NCBI GenBank assembly: GCA_038252405.1
Contig: JBBSAJ010000005.1
Span: 40,598 to 104,597 of the forward strand
Direction: 5' to 3'
Length of the DNA stretch: 64,000 nucleotides
DNA from: DATCDE01 sp038252405
GTDB lineage: Bacteria > Actinomycetota > Actinomycetes > Prado026
The position numbers were made by a program, and so were the translations under genes. The number at the start of each line of letters is the position of its first letter. Position 1 is the first letter of the stretch. Below the pieces are notes generated by a model, which saw nothing but the letters and a program-made list of their open reading frames with translations, did no database searches and was not told the origin of the DNA. Below, piece after piece: positions 46,453-55,020 of the stretch.

Positions 46453-46482
46453 ATTACACGCGCGTCGCTCCCACTTCGTCAA
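46453..46482 (-). promoter_or_regulatory. whiB promoter, SigA/HrdB type
   Basis: Reading the minus strand: -35 TTGACG (46477-46482), an 18-nt spacer, and -10 TGTAAT (46453-46458), each 5 of 6 matches to consensus. Expected transcription start is about 46446, giving a leader of about 56 nt. The -35 lies 11 nt beyond the fbiC stop. Confidence 0.7.
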
Positions 46483-46493
46483 GCGGAACCGTG

Positions 46494-49079
46494 TTAGTCG
46501 GGAGCGACACGCCGAAGCGGGATGAGGGACAGGTCGGCGGGGACGCCGCCGTTGCGGCGGGCCACCGCGGCCCGCTCGGGGTCCACCGGGCCGTAGGTGG
46601 TGGTCCGCTGGCGGGGCGGCCGGTCGATGTCCAGGGCGAGCTGCTCCAGCTCGGCGACGGTGCGCCGGGAGCCGTGCGCGGAGCCGGCCATCCGGCTGAT
46701 GGTCTCCTCCATGAGGGTGCCGCCGAGGTCGTCGGCGCCGCCGCGCAGCATGCCCTGGGCCCCGGCCGTGCCCAGCTTCACCCACGAGGTCTGCACGTGG
46801 TCGATGCGTCCGTGCAGCAGCAGCCGGGCCATCGCGTGCACGGCCCGGTTCTCCCGCATGGTCGGGCCGGGGCGGGACACCCCGGCCAGGTAGACCGGCG
46901 CGTTGGTGTGCACGAACGGCAGCGGGACGAACTCGGTGAACCCGCCGGTCTCGTCCTGGATCCGGGCCAGCAGCCGCAGGTGCGCGAGCCAGTGGCCGGG
47001 GGTGTCCACGTGCCCGTACATCATGGTGGCGCTGGACCGCAGCCCGACCTGGTGCGCCGTGGTGATGACCTCGACCCACGCCTCGGTCGGCAGCTTGCCC
47101 TTGGTGAGCACCCAGCGGACCTCGTCGTCGAGGATCTCGGCGGCGGTGCCGGGGATCGAGCCGACGCCGCTGGCCTTGGCCTCGGTCAGCCACTCTCGCA
47201 CCGACAATCCGGACCGGGTGGCGCCGTTGACCACCTCCATGGGGCTGAACGCGTGCACGTGCATGCCGGGCACCCGCTCGCGGACCGCCCTGGCCAGCTC
47301 GAAGTACGCCGTGCCGGGCAGCTCGGGGTCGATGCCGCCCTGCATGCACACCTCGGTCGCCCCGGCCCGCCAGGCCGCCTCGGCCCGGTCGGCGACCTCG
47401 GCCAGCGACAGCGTGTACGCGTCGGCGTCGGTGCGGCGCTGCGCGAACGCGCAGAACCGGCAGCCGGTGTAGCACACGTTGGTGAAGTTGATGTTCCGGT
47501 TGACCACGAAGGTCACGGCGTCGCCGACGGTGTCCGCGCGGACGGCGTCGGCGAGTGCCGCGAGGGCGTCCATGGCCGGGCCGTCGGCGTGGAACAGGGC
47601 CAGCGCGTGGGCGTCGGACAGCCCGGCCGGGTCGGCCTCGGCGGCCCGCAGCGCCGCGAGCACGTCGCCGTCCACCCGCTCGGGGGCGCCGCGGGCGGTG
47701 CCCTCCTCGCGCAGCGCGTCCCAGTCGCCGTAGACCGCGTCGAAGTCGCCGCGCCGGTCGCCGGTGCGCCCGACCGTGTCCACCTCGACGTGCAGCTGCG
47801 ACCGGCCGGACGACGCCGTCCCCCACTGCGGGTCCGGCTCCTGCCAGGGCAGCCCCACCGGCCGCCGGCCCGGCACCGCCAGCCCGCCGGCGTCGGCGAG
47901 CGCGGCCACGTGCGGGCGCACCCGCGGGTCCAGCCACGGCTCGCCGTCCAGGACGTACTCCGGGTGCGCGGTGAGCCGCTCGGCCAGGGTGAACCCGGCG
48001 GCCGCGGTCAGCTCGGCCAGCCGGTCGATCTGCGGCCACGGCCGCTCCGGGTTCACGTGGTCCGGGGTCAGCGGGGAGACCCCGCCCCAGTCGTCGGCCC
48101 CGGCCCGCAGCAGCGCCGCGAGCTGCTCCGGCTCGGACAGGTTCGGCGGCACCTGCACCCGCATCCGCGGGCCGAGCACCAGCCGGGCCACCGCCACGGT
48201 GGCGAGGTACTCCTCGAAACCGACGTCCGGCTCGGCGCGCATCGCGGTGTCGTCCTTGGCCCGGAAGTTCTGGACGATCACCTCCTGCACGTGGCCGTGC
48301 CGGCGGGCGGCCGCCCGGATCGCGAACAGCGACTCGGCCCGCTCGACCGCGGTCTCGCCGATGCCCACCAGGATCCCGGTGGTGAACGGCACCATCGCGC
48401 GGCCGGCGTCCTCGAGCACCCGCAGCCGCACCGCGGGCTCCTTGTCCGGCGAGCCGAAGTGCGGGCCGCCGGGCTGCGACCACAGCCGGGTCGCGGTGGT
48501 CTCCAGCATCATCCCCATGGACGGCGCCACCGGCTTCAGCCGCAGCATGTCCTGCCAGCTCATCACCCCGGGGTTCAGGTGCGGCAGCAGTCCGGTCTCC
48601 TCCAGCACCCGCACCGCCATGGCCCGCAGGTAGGACAAGGTGTCCTCGTAGCCGTGCTCGTCCAGCCAGCTGCGGGCCGCGGGCCAGCGGTACTCGGGCC
48701 GGTCGCCGAGGGTGAACAGCGCCTCCTTGCAGCCCAGAGCCGCCCCCTCCCGGGCGATGGCCAGCACCTCGTCCGGCTCCAGAAAGGCCGCCGGGAGCCG
48801 CCCCGGCACGGTGGCGAACGTGCAGTAGTGGCAGCGGTCCCGGCACAGCCGGGTCAGCGGGATGAACACCTTGCGGCTGTACGTGACGACCCCGGGCCGC
48901 CCGGCCGCCGCCAGGCCCGCGTCCCGCACCCGGGACGCCGCCTCCAGCAGCGGCTCGAGGCGCTGGCCCCGCAGCTGGAGCAGGACGGCGGCCTCGGCCA
49001 CGTCCAGCGCCTTGGCGGCCCTGACCCGGGCGAGGGCGCGGCGGACGGCGGCGTCGGTGGGCGGGGCGACCTCGGGCAT
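46494..49079 (-). CDS. fbiC: bifunctional FO synthase (CofG-CofH fusion)
   Basis: An 861-aa radical-SAM enzyme that makes FO, the deazaflavin chromophore of coenzyme F420, from a pyrimidine precursor and tyrosine. The CofG half has the cluster motif 'CRDRCHYC' (Cys79, 83, 86). The CofH half has 'CYTGCRFC' (Cys536, 540, 543). The fusion is the normal actinobacterial form and both halves look intact. ATG 49079; a GTG at 49097 is possible. The fbiA-fbiB genes for the later steps lie 1.6 kb away on the other strand. Confidence 0.96.
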   Translation of the reverse strand: MPEVAPPTDAAVRRALARVRAAKALDVAEAAVLLQLRGQRLEPLLEAASRVRDAGLAAAGRPGVVTYSRKVFIPLTRLCRDRCHYCTFATVPGRLPAAFLEPDEVLAIAREGAALGCKEALFTLGDRPEYRWPAARSWLDEHGYEDTLSYLRAMAVRVLEETGLLPHLNPGVMSWQDMLRLKPVAPSMGMMLETTATRLWSQPGGPHFGSPDKEPAVRLRVLEDAGRAMVPFTTGILVGIGETAVERAESLFAIRAAARRHGHVQEVIVQNFRAKDDTAMRAEPDVGFEEYLATVAVARLVLGPRMRVQVPPNLSEPEQLAALLRAGADDWGGVSPLTPDHVNPERPWPQIDRLAELTAAAGFTLAERLTAHPEYVLDGEPWLDPRVRPHVAALADAGGLAVPGRRPVGLPWQEPDPQWGTASSGRSQLHVEVDTVGRTGDRRGDFDAVYGDWDALREEGTARGAPERVDGDVLAALRAAEADPAGLSDAHALALFHADGPAMDALAALADAVRADTVGDAVTFVVNRNINFTNVCYTGCRFCAFAQRRTDADAYTLSLAEVADRAEAAWRAGATEVCMQGGIDPELPGTAYFELARAVRERVPGMHVHAFSPMEVVNGATRSGLSVREWLTEAKASGVGSIPGTAAEILDDEVRWVLTKGKLPTEAWVEVITTAHQVGLRSSATMMYGHVDTPGHWLAHLRLLARIQDETGGFTEFVPLPFVHTNAPVYLAGVSRPGPTMRENRAVHAMARLLLHGRIDHVQTSWVKLGTAGAQGMLRGGADDLGGTLMEETISRMAGSAHGSRRTVAELEQLALDIDRPPRQRTTTYGPVDPERAAVARRNGGVPADLSLIPLRRVAPD

Positions 49080-49089
49080 GCCCCTGAGC

Positions 49090-49896
49090 CTAAGCACCCC
49101 CCGTGCCGGACCAGCTGACGGTCTCCACCAGCCGGGCGCCGGACTGGGTCACGTCGGGCAGCAGCGCGGCGACCTCGGGGGTCCGGGCGGCCGGCAGGCA
49201 CAGTCGTCGGGTCACCAGCGCGGCCCGCTCGTCCAGCGGATCGTCGTCCGCCGGCTCGGGGCGCTCCCACCGCTCGACCCGTAGCCCGGTGACCCCGGCC
49301 TCCTGCAGGACGGCGACGAAGTCGGGCGACGTCGGCCGCTCCGGGCGGGGCAGGCCGTGGAACCGCAGCCACAGCGGTGCCAGCCAGGCCATCGGGTGCT
49401 CCACGGGCAGCTCGACGACGACCCGGCGCCGGGCGGACCCGGTCAGCGCGGCCACGAACGGTCCGATGTCAGGGACGTCGTAGACGACGTGGTGGCACAC
49501 GACGAGGTCCTGCGCCCCGGCCTCCTGGGCAACCTGCGGCCACAGCCCCTCGACCGTCCGGGCCGGCACCCCGAGCCCGGCCGCCCGCTGGGCGTAGGCC
49601 GCGAGCATGTCGGCGGAGCGGTCCACGGCCACCAGCTCGGTGGCCCACGGGGCCAGCGGCAGGCTGGCCGCCCCGGCGCCGGCGCCCACGTCCAGCACGC
49701 TGCCCGGTCCCCCGGTGGTCAGTGCGTCCTGGGCCGCCTCGAAGGACCGACCGGACGGCGCGGTCACCGCGGCGTCGGCCCGGTCGGCGAACCGGCGGAC
49801 CGGGTGGCCCCAGGGCGACGACTCGGCCCGGGCCAGGATCTCCTCGGGGACGGCCCACTCGGCGAGCGCGGCCGACCAGCTGCTCGCGGCGGTCAC
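49090..49896 (-). CDS. class I SAM-dependent methyltransferase
   Basis: A 268-aa methyltransferase. Motif I is 'SVLDVGAGAGAASLPLA', followed by 'ELVAVDRSADMLAAYAQRAA' and 'QDLVVCHHVVYDVPDI', which set the SAM site. An N-terminal 'WGHPVRRFADRADAA' segment may contact the substrate, which is unknown. GTG 49896 overlaps the stop of the membrane-protein gene (GTGA), and fbiC starts 10 nt after its stop, so the three minus-strand genes are one unit. Association with F420 genes may reflect function (inference). Confidence 0.88.
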   Translation of the reverse strand: MTAASSWSAALAEWAVPEEILARAESSPWGHPVRRFADRADAAVTAPSGRSFEAAQDALTTGGPGSVLDVGAGAGAASLPLAPWATELVAVDRSADMLAAYAQRAAGLGVPARTVEGLWPQVAQEAGAQDLVVCHHVVYDVPDIGPFVAALTGSARRRVVVELPVEHPMAWLAPLWLRFHGLPRPERPTSPDFVAVLQEAGVTGLRVERWERPEPADDDPLDERAALVTRRLCLPAARTPEVAALLPDVTQSGARLVETVSWSGTGGA

Positions 49897-50579
49897 GCCG
49901 GCGCGTCCGCACCGGCCCGCCGGCGCTCGGCCAGCTGCGCGACCGGGGTGCGCCCGACCCGTGCGACCAGCCCGGTGAGCAGCCCCACGGCGATGGCCAG
50001 CAGGTGCTCCCAGCCGGCCAGGCCCGGCTCCAGGAACGCCAGGGCCAGCAGCGGGGCCAGCAGTGCCGAGCCGACCAACGGCAGGCCGAGCGCGACCGCC
50101 ACGGCCGCGGCCAGGGCCACCGAGAGCACGGAGGGCCCGGTGTCGAGCAGGTGCCGGTAGTCCGGGGACAGCTGGCCCAGGACGCCGGGCGGCAGCTCGA
50201 GGCAAAACCGGACGAGCAGGGTCACTGCGGCGTGCGCGCTCAGCCCGACCAGCACCGCGCGTCGCCAGCCGAGCACCGCGGATCCGGCCAGCAGCGCCGC
50301 GAACACCTGCAGCATGGCGCCCCACACCGGCAGCCCGGCTGTCGGCGCGGCTGCGGACAGCGGCAGCCGCTGCAGGGCGACCAGCAGCGGCTCGTCGGCG
50401 CGGTACCCGGCGAGGTCCTCGACCAGCTCGCGCCCCCCGGACAGGAAGCCGACCGCCCACATCGCGGCGACCAGCGCGGCGCCCGCTACCGCGACGAGCA
50501 GCGCGGCGCGGGGCTCCCCGGCCGAGCGCACAACCGACCGCAGCTCACCGACCTCACGGGCCACCCGGCGTGCCAGCAC
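49893..50579 (-). CDS. rhomboid-like integral membrane protein
   Basis: A 228-aa protein with about six hydrophobic segments. 'SAHAAVTLLVRFCLEL', 'LLDTGPSVLSVALAAAVAVAL' and 'GWEHLLAIAVGLLTGLVARV' resemble the actinobacterial rhomboid-like (Rhomboid_2) family, but the Ser/His catalytic pair of true rhomboids is not clear, so activity is doubtful. GTG 50579 is the start closest to the conserved part. It is the first gene of the minus unit with the methyltransferase and fbiC, and diverges from fbiA with 76 nt between starts. Confidence 0.65.
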   Translation of the reverse strand: MLARRVAREVGELRSVVRSAGEPRAALLVAVAGAALVAAMWAVGFLSGGRELVEDLAGYRADEPLLVALQRLPLSAAAPTAGLPVWGAMLQVFAALLAGSAVLGWRRAVLVGLSAHAAVTLLVRFCLELPPGVLGQLSPDYRHLLDTGPSVLSVALAAAVAVALGLPLVGSALLAPLLALAFLEPGLAGWEHLLAIAVGLLTGLVARVGRTPVAQLAERRRAGADAPA

Positions 50580-50655
50580 GCGCCCAGTCTGCCCCGGCGG
50601 ACCGCCTCCCGACACCCCGCCGCGCGCCCCCAGGACCGGCTGAGAGGATGACGCG

Positions 50656-51639
50656 GTGCAGATCACGGCGCTGGCCGGCGGCATCGGTGGGGCTCGGTTC
50701 CTGCGCGGCCTGCTGGCCGAGCTGGCCGCCCGCGCGGAGGCCGGAGCCGAGCCGGCCCAGGTGACCGTCATCGGCAACACGGCCGACGACATCACCCTGT
50801 TCGGCCTGCGGGTGTGCCCGGACCTGGACACCGTGATGTACACCCTCGGCGGCGGCATCGAGGAGTCACAGGGCTGGGGCCGGGCCGGTGAGACGTATGC
50901 CGTCAAGGGGGAGCTGGCCGCCTACGGTATGCAGCCGCAGTGGTTCGGCCTCGGCGACCGAGACCTCGCCACCCACGTCGTGCGCACCCAGATGATGGCC
51001 GCGGGCTACCCGCTCTCGGCGGTCACCGAGGCGCTGTGCGCCCGTTGGCGGCCCGGGGTGCGGCTGATCCCGATGTCGGACGAACGGGTCGAGACGCACG
51101 TCGTCATCGACGACCCGGACCAGCCCGGCCTGCCGCGGCAGACGAAGGCCATCCACTTCCAGGAGTGGTGGGTGCGCTACCACGCCGAGCTGCCGGCCCG
51201 CTCGATCGTGCCGATCGGGGTGGACGCCGCCCAACCGGCCCCAGGCGTGCTCGAGGCCCTGGCCGGGGCGAACCTCATCGTGCTGCCGCCGTCCAACCCG
51301 GTGGTGTCCATCGGGACGATCCTGGCCGTGCCCGGGATCCGGGACGCCGTGGTCGCCGCGGCCGCCCCCGTCGTCGGGGTCTCGCCCGTGATCGGCGGGG
51401 CGCCGGTGCGCGGCATGGCCGACGCCTGCCTCACCGCGATCGGCGTGGAGACCTCGGCCGGCGCGGTCGCCGGCCTGTACGCCGGGATGCTCGACGGCTG
51501 GCTGGTCGACGAGGTGGACTCCGGCACGGTGGTGGACGGGGTGCAGGTCCGGGCGCTGCCGCTGCTCATGACCGACGAGCCGGCCACCCGGGCGATCGCC
51601 GCGGCCGCGCTCGACCTGGGGGCGGAGCTCGCCGGGTGA
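50656..51639 (+). CDS. fbiA: 2-phospho-L-lactate (phosphoenolpyruvate) transferase
   Basis: A 327-aa CofD/FbiA enzyme that joins the activated phospholactyl or phosphoenolpyruvyl group to FO, making F420-0 or dehydro-F420-0. It has 'ITALAGGIGGARFLRGL' (substrate loop), 'VIGNTADDITLFGLRVCPD', 'WFGLGDRDLATHVVRT', 'LPPSNPVVSIGTILAVPG' and 'VSPVIGGAPVRGMADACL', all family signatures. GTG 50656. The stop overlaps the fbiB start (GTGA), so both are made together. Confidence 0.96.
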   Translation: MQITALAGGIGGARFLRGLLAELAARAEAGAEPAQVTVIGNTADDITLFGLRVCPDLDTVMYTLGGGIEESQGWGRAGETYAVKGELAAYGMQPQWFGLGDRDLATHVVRTQMMAAGYPLSAVTEALCARWRPGVRLIPMSDERVETHVVIDDPDQPGLPRQTKAIHFQEWWVRYHAELPARSIVPIGVDAAQPAPGVLEALAGANLIVLPPSNPVVSIGTILAVPGIRDAVVAAAAPVVGVSPVIGGAPVRGMADACLTAIGVETSAGAVAGLYAGMLDGWLVDEVDSGTVVDGVQVRALPLLMTDEPATRAIAAAALDLGAELAG

Positions 51640-52934
51640 CGACCTTCACCGTGCTGCCGGTCCTCGGCGTCCCCGAGGTGCGCCCCGGCGACGACCTGGC
51701 CAGGCTGCTCGCCGACGCCGCGACCGGTCCCGGCGGCCCGGGCCTGCGCGACGGCGACGTCCTCGTGGTCACCAGCAAGGTGGTGAGCAAGGCCGAGGGG
51801 CGGGTCGTGGAGGCCACCGACCGGGAGGCGGCCATCGACGCCGAGACCGTGCGGGTGGTCGCCCGCAGGGAGCAGACCCGGATCGTGCAGACCCGGCACG
51901 GCCTGGTGCTCGCCGCAGCCGGCGTCGACGCCTCCAACGTCCCGGCCGGGACCGTCGTCCTGCTGCCGGTGGACCCGGACGCCTCCGCGGCCCGGCTGCG
52001 CGCGGCGCTGCGCGAGCGGCTCGGCGTGCGGGTCGCTGTGGTCGTGAGCGACACCTTCGGCCGGCCCTGGCGGCTGGGGCTCACCGACGCCGCGGTGGGC
52101 GCGGCGGGGCTGGCGCCGCTGGACGACCACCGGGGGCGGCTGGACGCCCACGGGCACACCCTCGAGCAGACCGTGGTGGCGGTGGTCGACGAGCTGGCCG
52201 CCGCGGCCGACCTGGTGAAGGGCAAGCTGGCCGGTGTCCCGGCCGCGGTGGTGCGCGGCCTGGACCACCTGGTCACCGACGACAACGGTCCGGGCGCACG
52301 GGCGATGGTCCGCCCGCTCGAGGAGGACATGTTCCGGTTCGGGCACCGTGAGGTGCTCACGGCCCGGCGCACCGTGCGGGCGTTCACCGACGCGCCGGTC
52401 GACCGCGCGGCCCTGCTGCGCGCGGTGGCCGCCGCGGTCACGGCCCCGGCCCCGCACCACACCACGCCGTGGCGGTTCGTGCTGGTCGACGACGCGGACC
52501 TGCGCACCCGGTTGCTCGACGCGATGGCGCAGCGGTGGGCGGCGGACCTGCGCGCGGACGGCTTCGACGAGGAGTCGGTGGCCCGACGGCTGCGCCGCGG
52601 GGACGTGCTGCGCGGCGCGCCCTGCCTGGTGGTGCCCTGCCTGGTCATGGCCGGGTCGCACGCCTACCCGGACGCCCGGCGGGCCACCGCCGAGCGCGGG
52701 ATGTTCCTCGTGGCGATGGGCGCCGGGGTGCAGAACCTGTTGGTGGCGCTCGCAATGGAGGACCTCGGCTCGGCCTGGGTGAGCAGCACGCTGTTCTGCC
52801 AGGACGTCGTCCGCGCGGTGCTCGACCTGCCGGACGGATGGGACCCCATGGGCGCCGTCGCGGTCGGGCACCCGGCCCAGCCGGCCCCGGAGCGGGCCCC
52901 CCGCGACCCCGCCGAATTCCTCCTGGTCCGGTAA
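51636..52934 (+). CDS. fbiB: coenzyme F420 gamma-glutamyl ligase with reductase domain
   Basis: A 432-aa two-domain FbiB. The N-terminal CofE ligase (to about 240) has 'DGDVLVVTSKVVSKAEGRVV', 'VVVSDTFGRPWRLGLTDAAVG' (split) and 'KGKLAGVPAAVVRGL'. The C-terminal nitroreductase-type domain starts at 'VLTARRTVRAFTDAPVDR' and has 'HHTTPWRFVLV' and 'NLLVALAMEDLGSAWVSSTL'. It adds the poly-glutamate tail and reduces dehydro-F420. The fusion is the normal actinobacterial form. GTG 51636. The stop lies in a hairpin shared with the alkA-like gene. Confidence 0.95.
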   Translation: MTTFTVLPVLGVPEVRPGDDLARLLADAATGPGGPGLRDGDVLVVTSKVVSKAEGRVVEATDREAAIDAETVRVVARREQTRIVQTRHGLVLAAAGVDASNVPAGTVVLLPVDPDASAARLRAALRERLGVRVAVVVSDTFGRPWRLGLTDAAVGAAGLAPLDDHRGRLDAHGHTLEQTVVAVVDELAAAADLVKGKLAGVPAAVVRGLDHLVTDDNGPGARAMVRPLEEDMFRFGHREVLTARRTVRAFTDAPVDRAALLRAVAAAVTAPAPHHTTPWRFVLVDDADLRTRLLDAMAQRWAADLRADGFDEESVARRLRRGDVLRGAPCLVVPCLVMAGSHAYPDARRATAERGMFLVAMGAGVQNLLVALAMEDLGSAWVSSTLFCQDVVRAVLDLPDGWDPMGAVAVGHPAQPAPERAPRDPAEFLLVR

Positions 52935-52949
52935 CGACCCGCCTACCGG
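52928..52949. terminator. hairpin containing both stop codons of fbiB and the alkA-like gene
   Basis: A 6-bp stem CCGGTA/TACCGG with a 10-nt loop. The fbiB TAA (52932-52934) runs across the left arm and the glycosylase TAG (52943-52945) lies at the right arm. It is the third case in the window where a hairpin spans the stops of convergent genes. Confidence 0.5.
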
Positions 52950-53884
52950 GTGCGGTGGTCCAGCGGGGCGTAGCGCGGCGCCCGCCGCGGCCGGGTCACC
53001 CCGGACAGCTCGACCATCCGGACGGCGCGGTAGCGGTGCCCCTCGTAGGGGCCGAGCAGCTCGAGCATCCGGGCGTCGTCGCCGTCCGGCTCGCCGGTGA
53101 GGGCGTGGACGACGAGGCCCGGGAGGTGCAGGTCGCCCACCGAGACGGCGTCCGGGTCGCCGTGGACCCGCTGGCGCACCTCGGCCGCCGTCCACCGGCC
53201 GACGCCGGGCAGCGAGCACAGCCGCCGCTCGACCTCGTCCATCGGCAGGCCGACCGTGCGCTCCAGCGCGGCGGCCCGCTGCGCCGCCCCGACGATCGTG
53301 CGGGACCGCTCGGGACCGACTCCGGCCTGGTGCCACTCCCAGGACGGGATCCGGGCCCACTGCTGCGGCTCGGGGGCCACCACCATGCCGTCCGGCGCCG
53401 GGCCGGGGGCCGGGCCGCCGTACCGCCGCAGCAGCCGCTGCCAGGCCTGCCGGGCCTCGCCCCCGGTGACCTTCTGCTCGAGCACCGTGAGCACGAGCGT
53501 CTCCAGCACCGGGCCGCTGCGCGGGACCCGCCAGCCGCGGTGCCGCCGCCAGGCCGCCCGCAGCAGCGGGTGCTCGGGCTGGAACGCCTCGGCCGTGACG
53601 TCGTCGGCCCCGAGCAGCGCGGGAAACGTGTCCAGCAGCCATGGCGCGCCGGGACCCCACGCCGTCCCGACCAGCTCGCCCGCCGCCGGGTCGAGGGCGA
53701 GGTGCAGCGTGCCCGGCCCGTCGGGGGTGCGCGCCGCGCGCCAGACCTCGCCCGCCCCGACCCGCCACAAGGGGTCGAAGGGACCCCGGCCCAGCGGCCC
53801 CAGCGTGGCGACCAGGTCCACCGGCCGGCCCGGGACCCAGACCCGCCGCAGCGGGTCCGCCCAGGCCACCGCCCGCTCGGCCAC
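52943..53884 (-). CDS. AlkA-type DNA-3-methyladenine glycosylase II
   Basis: A 313-aa base-excision glycosylase. The N-terminal part is a TBP-like fold. The helix-hairpin-helix region is 'LCSLPGVGRWTAAEVRQRVH', followed by 'PDAVSVGDLHLPGLV' with the catalytic Asp, and 'ETLVLTVLEQKVTGGEARQAW' earlier. It removes alkylated purines. GTG 53884 is the first in-frame start beyond the manC stop (53890); the frame is open upstream but belongs to manC antisense codons. Confidence 0.88.
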   Translation of the reverse strand: MAERAVAWADPLRRVWVPGRPVDLVATLGPLGRGPFDPLWRVGAGEVWRAARTPDGPGTLHLALDPAAGELVGTAWGPGAPWLLDTFPALLGADDVTAEAFQPEHPLLRAAWRRHRGWRVPRSGPVLETLVLTVLEQKVTGGEARQAWQRLLRRYGGPAPGPAPDGMVVAPEPQQWARIPSWEWHQAGVGPERSRTIVGAAQRAAALERTVGLPMDEVERRLCSLPGVGRWTAAEVRQRVHGDPDAVSVGDLHLPGLVVHALTGEPDGDDARMLELLGPYEGHRYRAVRMVELSGVTRPRRAPRYAPLDHRTR

Positions 53885-53889
53885 CGCGG

Positions 53890-54969
53890 TCAGCTCGGCT
53901 GGTCGCTCGACATCCGCACGGCGCGCTCGCCCAGCACCGCGTCGACCCAGACCCGCGCCCCCGGCGGCAGCTCGCACCGCGCGCCGATGCGGGCGCCGTC
54001 CCCCACGACGACGCCGTCGAGCACGGCACCGGCGCCGACGACGGCGCCGGTCCCGACCACGCTGTCCCGGACCACGGCACCCGCCTCGACGACCACGTCG
54101 TCCCCGAGCACGGACCCGTCGACGACGGCACCGGAGGCCACCGAAGCGCCGTGGCCGAGCGTGCTGCCGCCGCCCACCTGCGCGCCGTCGTCGACCCGGC
54201 TGCCGGGCAGCCGCAACGACTCGCCCGTGGGCCCGGGCAGCGCCGACGACCGCACCCGGCCCAGCACCAGGTCCCGGGAACCGGTCACGAAGTCGGCCGG
54301 CTTGCCCAGGTCGAGCCAGTAGGCCGGGTCGACGTGGCCGAGGACCAGCGCCCCGTCGGCCAGCAGCCCGGGGAAGGTCTCCCGCTCCACCGAGACCGGC
54401 CGCCCCTGCGGGATGCCGTCGACCACCGAGCGCCGGAACACGTAGCAGCCGGCGTTGATCTGGTCGGTCACCGGCTCGGGCATCTTCTCCAGGAACGCGG
54501 TGACCCGGCCGTCGGCGTCGGTCGGCACGCAGCCGTAGGCACGGGCGTCCTCGACCTTGGTGAGGTACAGGGTCACGTCGGCGGCGCGCTGCTGGTGCAG
54601 GGCCACCTGCGCTCCGATGTCGTGGCCGGACAGGACGTCCCCGTTGAGGATGACCACCGGGTCGTCCGGGCCGCCGCGCAGCCGGTCGGCGACGTTGCGG
54701 ATCCCGCCCCCGGTGCCGAGCGGGACCTCCTCGGTGACGTACTCCAGCTCGATGCCCCACCGGCTGCCGTCGTCCAGGAAGCCTTCGAAGACCTCAGCCC
54801 GGTACCAGGTCGCGAGCACGACGTGGGTGACGCCGGCGTCGCGCAGCCGGGCCAGCTGGTGGACGATGAACGGGACGCCGGCCACGGACAGCATCGGCTT
54901 GGGCGTGGTCACCGTCAGCGGGCGCAGCCGGGTGCCCTTGCCGCCCACGAGCAGGATGGCGTCGGTCAT
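53890..54969 (-). CDS. manC: mannose-1-phosphate guanylyltransferase (sugar nucleotidyltransferase)
   Basis: A 359-aa two-domain enzyme. The nucleotidyltransferase domain has 'AILLVGGKGTRLRPLTVTTP' with the G-G-x-G-T-R-L loop, 'PLGTGGGIRNVADRL', 'VVILNGDVLSG' and 'AYWLDLGKPADF'. A left-handed beta-helix (about 245-355) of hexapeptide repeats follows ('GAQVGGGSTLGHGASVASGA', 'VVVGDGARIGARC'). It most likely makes GDP-mannose from mannose-1-phosphate and GTP, fitting manA and manB; dTDP-glucose-type specificity cannot be excluded. ATG 54969. Confidence 0.9.
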   Translation of the reverse strand: MTDAILLVGGKGTRLRPLTVTTPKPMLSVAGVPFIVHQLARLRDAGVTHVVLATWYRAEVFEGFLDDGSRWGIELEYVTEEVPLGTGGGIRNVADRLRGGPDDPVVILNGDVLSGHDIGAQVALHQQRAADVTLYLTKVEDARAYGCVPTDADGRVTAFLEKMPEPVTDQINAGCYVFRRSVVDGIPQGRPVSVERETFPGLLADGALVLGHVDPAYWLDLGKPADFVTGSRDLVLGRVRSSALPGPTGESLRLPGSRVDDGAQVGGGSTLGHGASVASGAVVDGSVLGDDVVVEAGAVVRDSVVGTGAVVGAGAVLDGVVVGDGARIGARCELPPGARVWVDAVLGERAVRMSSDQPS

Positions 54970-55020
54970 GGCCGCTGACCCTATCCGCTGCTCCCCTCGG
55001 CTCCCCCTAGGCTCAGGCGG

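Noticed and set aside
42965..46525. An 1186-codon plus-strand open frame opposite the glycosyltransferase
   Set aside because: Same cause: Arg/Gln/Gly/Pro-rich shadow of a well-supported gene.
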